In this document: in pieces, positions 41,677 through 44,131 of the stretch
How positions within the stretch are numbered: position 1 is the stretch's first letter
Layout of the letters: each line of letters starts with the position of its first letter
Origin: Alphaproteobacteria bacterium
GTDB taxonomy: Bacteria; Pseudomonadota; Alphaproteobacteria; Rs-D84
Reading direction: 5' to 3'
NCBI GenBank assembly: GCA_017618175.1
Contig: JAFZUT010000020.1
Location: forward strand, 69,728 to 113,858
Length of the DNA: 44,131 bases
Position numbers and translations under genes: made by a program
Notes under the pieces: generated by a model
Seen by the model: the letters and a program-made list of their open reading frames with translations, nothing else
Databases searched by the model: none
Told to the model about the DNA's origin: nothing

Positions 41677-43215
41677 TTATTGTTTTGAAACACCGACAAT
41701 TTCTGCACCTTCAAACAAAGACATCGCATTGGCGACCATCGGGTCGGATTCTGCATCAGTCCTGATTTGTTCACGCACGGTTTTGTCTTGGTGTGATTCT
41801 TGAATTTTATCCAATTCCCATTTGGCACCGGTCTTTGTATTTAACCAAAGAACCAATTTCTTTTGAAAATCGGCATCGTTTCCCCGGTCAAAGTACGAAA
41901 TTTTATTATCGACAATTGCGGTGACTTCTATATTTTTCGTAAAGTATGAATACAACATCATTTCCCGCGCACCCGATAAAGCATCGGCCAAATCACCGGC
42001 GGAATTTATTTTAATTGTTTGGGCCTTGGGCGCGGCGGGCGCATCAACCTTTGGCGCGACCGTTGTTGGGGTGCCATTTTGTTTCAATATTTCCGGCACA
42101 GATGGCATATCCGCAATATGCATCAACCGAATTATCAACATATCAAAACATTGTTTTTGATTGCCGGCCGCCGCCATTTCTGGAACAGCCGCAACCATAA
42201 CCTGCCACAGGCGCGAAAGCGTGTTTAACGACACGTGTTTGTTTATTTCGTTTATGCGTTCGCGTTGGTCGGCGGTGTACGGTGCGTTATCGTTATTTCC
42301 GGTTCGCAGAACGGGGTGCATACGTGTTGCCCAATGGGTCCATTCCATCATATCGGTCAACAACATTGATAAATCTGCACCATTTGTATAAATTTCATCT
42401 GCGCGTGCCATTGCCGCCGAAACATTTCCCGAAAGCACGGTTTGCATAAAGTCAACGACAACCCCGCGGTCTGCACGTTTTAACATATCCATAACGGCGA
42501 CCTCGTCCACGTGACCGCCGGTTTGGGCAATTGCCTGGTCAAGCAGCGAAAGTCCATCACGAACCGAACCGTCCGCCGCGCGCGCAAGTAACTCGTTTGC
42601 CGCGTCACTAAGTTCGACCTTTTCTTGTTCTGCAATCCACGCAAAATGTTTCTTTAATGTTTCAACCGGTACGCGCACCAAATCAAAACGTTGGCACCGT
42701 GACAGAATCGTGACCGGAACCTTGCGAATTTCGGTCGTTGCCAAAATAAAGATTACGTGTGCCGGCGGTTCTTCCAATGTTTTTAACAGTGCGTTGAACG
42801 CACTGGACGACAGCATATGAACTTCGTCAATTATATATACTTTATACCGTCCATTTGTTGGGCGATATTGTGCGGCATCCAAAATTTCGCGCATATTATC
42901 AACACCGGTGTGTGACGCCGCGTCAATTTCCAACACATCAATGTGTTGTCCCGCCGCAATTGCGCGACAATTTTCACATTTCCCGCACGGCGTTGCGGTT
43001 GGTCCATCCGCCGACAGACAATTTAACGCCTTGGCCAAGATGCGTGCGGTACTGGTTTTTCCGGTCCCACGAATGCCGGTGAAAATATACGCGTGTGCGA
43101 TGCGTCCCGTTTTTATTGCGGTGGTCAAAGTCTTGACCAAAACATCTTGACCAATAAGGGATTGAAAATCCTGACTGCGATACTTTCGCGCCAAAACCGT
43201 GTAATTGCCATCCAT
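41677..43215 (-). CDS. dnaX: DNA polymerase III subunits gamma and tau
   Basis: Clamp-loader ATPase that organises the replisome. The ATG at 43215, eight bases after AAAGGA, gives 512 residues with MDGNYTVLARKYRSQDF. Walker A is TGIRGTGKTSTARILAKALNC, the zinc module is LNC...PCGKCENC, and YIIDEVHMLSSSAFNALLKTLEEPP is the DExH-like Walker B. SRCQRFDLVRV carries the arginine finger motif SRC. The C-terminal tau part is short and A/P/K-rich around 380-410. No internal slippery run for gamma production was noticed. ybaB and recR, the usual neighbours, are absent; a prepilin gene follows instead. Confidence 0.97.
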   Translation of the reverse strand: MDGNYTVLARKYRSQDFQSLIGQDVLVKTLTTAIKTGRIAHAYIFTGIRGTGKTSTARILAKALNCLSADGPTATPCGKCENCRAIAAGQHIDVLEIDAASHTGVDNMREILDAAQYRPTNGRYKVYIIDEVHMLSSSAFNALLKTLEEPPAHVIFILATTEIRKVPVTILSRCQRFDLVRVPVETLKKHFAWIAEQEKVELSDAANELLARAADGSVRDGLSLLDQAIAQTGGHVDEVAVMDMLKRADRGVVVDFMQTVLSGNVSAAMARADEIYTNGADLSMLLTDMMEWTHWATRMHPVLRTGNNDNAPYTADQRERINEINKHVSLNTLSRLWQVMVAAVPEMAAAGNQKQCFDMLIIRLMHIADMPSVPEILKQNGTPTTVAPKVDAPAAPKAQTIKINSAGDLADALSGAREMMLYSYFTKNIEVTAIVDNKISYFDRGNDADFQKKLVLWLNTKTGAKWELDKIQESHQDKTVREQIRTDAESDPMVANAMSLFEGAEIVGVSKQ

Positions 43216-43235
43216 ATTATCTTTCCTTTGCGCCA

Positions 43236-43263
43236 AGAATAGCAAACCAATATTAAATTTCAA
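43236..43263 (-). promoter_or_regulatory. Promoter of dnaX-pilin-OmpA operon
   Basis: The minus strand shows TTGAAA, a 16-base spacer and TATTCT about 20 bases before the dnaX ATG. The AAAGGA ribosome site lies between. Confidence 0.5.
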
Positions 43264-43300
43264 GCAAATATAATTTTATACTAAATGTAAATTTAATAAC

Positions 43301-43324
43301 CGTCATCCCGGCGCAGGCCGGAAT
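43301..43324 (+). repeat. Short GC palindrome (partial dispersed repeat)
   Basis: It starts CGTCATCCCGGCG and contains the hairpin CCGGC-GCAG-GCCGG. The first 13 bases are identical to the start of the element at 44067. Its right edge fuses with the der-derived fragment in the shared bases CCGGAA. Confidence 0.5.
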
Positions 43325-43425
43325 ATTATACGCATTATTTGCGGTGCGGATTGGCGACCGCATTAAAATGGGAACACTTGCCAATAACAATCGAGTATAA
43401 AAAGGCGGATAATCCGTTTGATTAG
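43318..43425 (+). pseudogene. Displaced copy of the last 36 codons of der
   Basis: Translating the plus strand in this frame gives PEYYTHYLRCGLATALKW, then EHLPITIEYKKADNPFD and a stop. The intact Der (25541-26866) ends PESYTRYLRRGLANALKW, then EHLPITIEYKKADNPFD. The nucleotide copy differs at scattered places, most of them third-codon positions. It has no start codon or ribosome site of its own and cannot make a functional protein. It is inverted relative to der and lies 18 kb away, between dnaX and a secreted-protein gene. The copy stops being similar soon after the stop codon, although both sites continue with a short GATTAGTG. Confidence 0.85.
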
Positions 43426-43440
43426 TGTTGGTGGTTAGTG

Positions 43441-43471
43441 AAAAAAACGACACACAGTGCCGTTTTTTTAA
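43441..43471 (-). terminator. Terminator of the second secreted-protein gene
   Basis: AAAAAACGGCAC and GTGTCGTTTTTT pair with one G-U on the minus strand, followed by T-rich sequence. It overlaps the stop codon. Confidence 0.65.
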
Positions 43472-44043
43472 TCTGGAACATTCCACAGCAAACAATTTGC
43501 ACTGGTTTGTTCGGCGTTTTCAATATATTGTGCACAGGTCATTTTATCTTGTTTGGTTGCCATACCACTACTTACGGCGGTTAGTGTTGGAATCACGTTA
43601 CCCGAACCCCATGCACCCTGATAATCCAGTGTATTGGTGGTTATCATTGCATTAAATTTATCGCTGTTCGCATTGGAAAATACCGGTATCGCTTTTTCTG
43701 CGTTCCCTGAAAGTGCGCTTGCTTGGCTTCCATCGGTAATATATTGTAATGCGGTTTGTAATGTGTTCATTGCTGTCAAATACTGTCCTGCATTAGAGTC
43801 ATAATCCAGCGTAAAATCATATAAACTATAAGCATAGTCATATATATTACGTTGACCAACTGTTCCCGCTGTATTCGTGGAAGTTATAACTGTATCGGCC
43901 CAGCTAGACTGGTTTGCCGGAATTTTGGTTTGGAAATTTGTATCAACATAACTTTGTGTTGGAATGGTTGACGTTGTTGTTTCTGCAAACGCGTTTAATG
44001 CTAAAACGGATGCGATTGCACCGATGAATAATGCTGGTTTCAT
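43468..44043 (-). CDS. Small secreted protein with YVD/KQDKM module and Cys-LWN C-terminus
   Basis: Function unknown; paralogue of the gene at 15408-15914. The ATG at 44043 after GGGAGGA gives 191 residues. The signal peptide (MKPALFIGAIASVLALNAFA) differs from its paralogue at only three positions. It is followed by ETTTSTIPTQSYVDTNFQTKIP, a Ser/Thr/Asn/Ala-rich variable middle and GMATKQDKMTCAQYIENAEQTSANCLLWNVPD. Thus KQDK lies near the C-terminus here and near the N-terminus in the other protein. The middle (about 45-150) has no visible similarity to it. The likely fate is export to the periplasm or surface. A palindromic repeat begins 24 bases upstream of the start. Confidence 0.75.
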   Translation of the reverse strand: MKPALFIGAIASVLALNAFAETTTSTIPTQSYVDTNFQTKIPANQSSWADTVITSTNTAGTVGQRNIYDYAYSLYDFTLDYDSNAGQYLTAMNTLQTALQYITDGSQASALSGNAEKAIPVFSNANSDKFNAMITTNTLDYQGAWGSGNVIPTLTAVSSGMATKQDKMTCAQYIENAEQTSANCLLWNVPD

Positions 44044-44066
44044 AATATTCCTCCCTTTTTCATTCT

Positions 44067-44131
44067 CGTCATCCCGGCGTATCGGGCCCCGCAAAATTTG
44101 AAAAATTTTGTGGGTGGTTTCGGCCGGGACC
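44067..44131. repeat. Palindromic repeat running off the window end
   Basis: CGTCATCCCGGCG at the left is followed by nested inverted repeats: CCCGCAAAATTT pairs with AAATTTTGTGGG, and the outer CCCGGC pairs with GCCGGG near the end. It shares its first 13 bases with 43301-43313. The far end is outside the window. Confidence 0.5.

Noticed and set aside
43318..43425. The der tail as an attachment-site duplication left by an element integrated in der.
   Set aside because: Site-specific integration would leave direct repeats; the copy is inverted relative to der and the 18 kb between contains essential genes.
43253..43495. An 80-codon open frame on the minus strand resembling another small frame at 25471-25689.
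   Set aside because: The likeness comes from the opposite strand of the der tail in both places; neither frame has a ribosome site or a protein-like composition.

Overview
This window looks like a stretch of chromosome from an AT-leaning, Gram-negative alphaproteobacterium. It is most likely an uncultured, possibly host- or gut-associated lineage; the class is inferred from gene content and order, and the lower rank is only a guess. Supporting evidence is an alphaproteobacterial-type SspB, a YfgM-like/BamB-like/Der neighbourhood, RsmG next to ParA-ParB, an RpoH with an RpoH box, lipid A and outer-membrane assembly genes (skp-lpxD-fabZ), Pal, a porin and several lipoproteins. Coding is dense and alternates between strands in short operons, and no gene-free stretch exceeds 300 bases.

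Layout. 1-3040: 5' part of metG (cut by the window edge), tRNA-Val(GAC), mreB, and the overlapping pair rnpA-yidD. 3037-6640: accB-accC facing recF-sspB, then tRNA-Cys. 6675-11221: a complete tripartite exporter operon (TolC-like, MacA-like, ATPase, FtsX-type permease). 11275-15321: a membrane-anchored TPR protein diverging from rsmG, then parA-parB with two parS-like palindromes in front. 15408-16559: a small secreted protein and pal, separated by a repeat-bearing gap. 16652-24705: an information-processing block with a cysteine-free uracil-DNA-glycosylase-like gene, infC (apparent ATT start), xseB, mutS, truB, rpsO, pnp (long leader hairpin) and ybaB. 24754-28955: tRNA-Val(TAC), an acyl-carrier-like protein, der, a Yip1-like membrane gene, a short bamB-like gene and a yfgM-like gene. 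28985-33411: rpoH with an overlapping porin-like gene, a TPR protein, rluB-like and rsmE. 33450-38144: a VirD4/TraG-like coupling ATPase followed by a COG3014-type lipoprotein, an LpoB-like lipoprotein and a short VIT/CCC1-like membrane protein. 38178-43215: fabZ, lpxD and skp, then dnaX with a type IV prepilin and an OmpA-domain lipoprotein. 43318-44131: a displaced copy of the 3' end of der, a second small secreted protein and palindromic repeat sequence.

Most of the window is housekeeping, but several items do not fit a plain reading. An inverted, mostly synonymously diverged copy of the last 36 codons of der lies 18 kb from the intact gene. Two secreted proteins share a near-identical signal peptide and a C-terminal Cys...LWN ending but have unrelated middles. 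The parS-like sites have a CATATG core instead of the usual CACGTG. A related repeat follows both tRNA-Val genes, and a 25-base direct repeat is centred on GGTACC. Several promoters sit so close to their start codons that the transcripts should be leaderless. A lone coupling ATPase, a prepilin and an OmpA lipoprotein could be scattered parts of a secretion machine. No CRISPR array, complete insertion sequence, integrase or prophage was seen.
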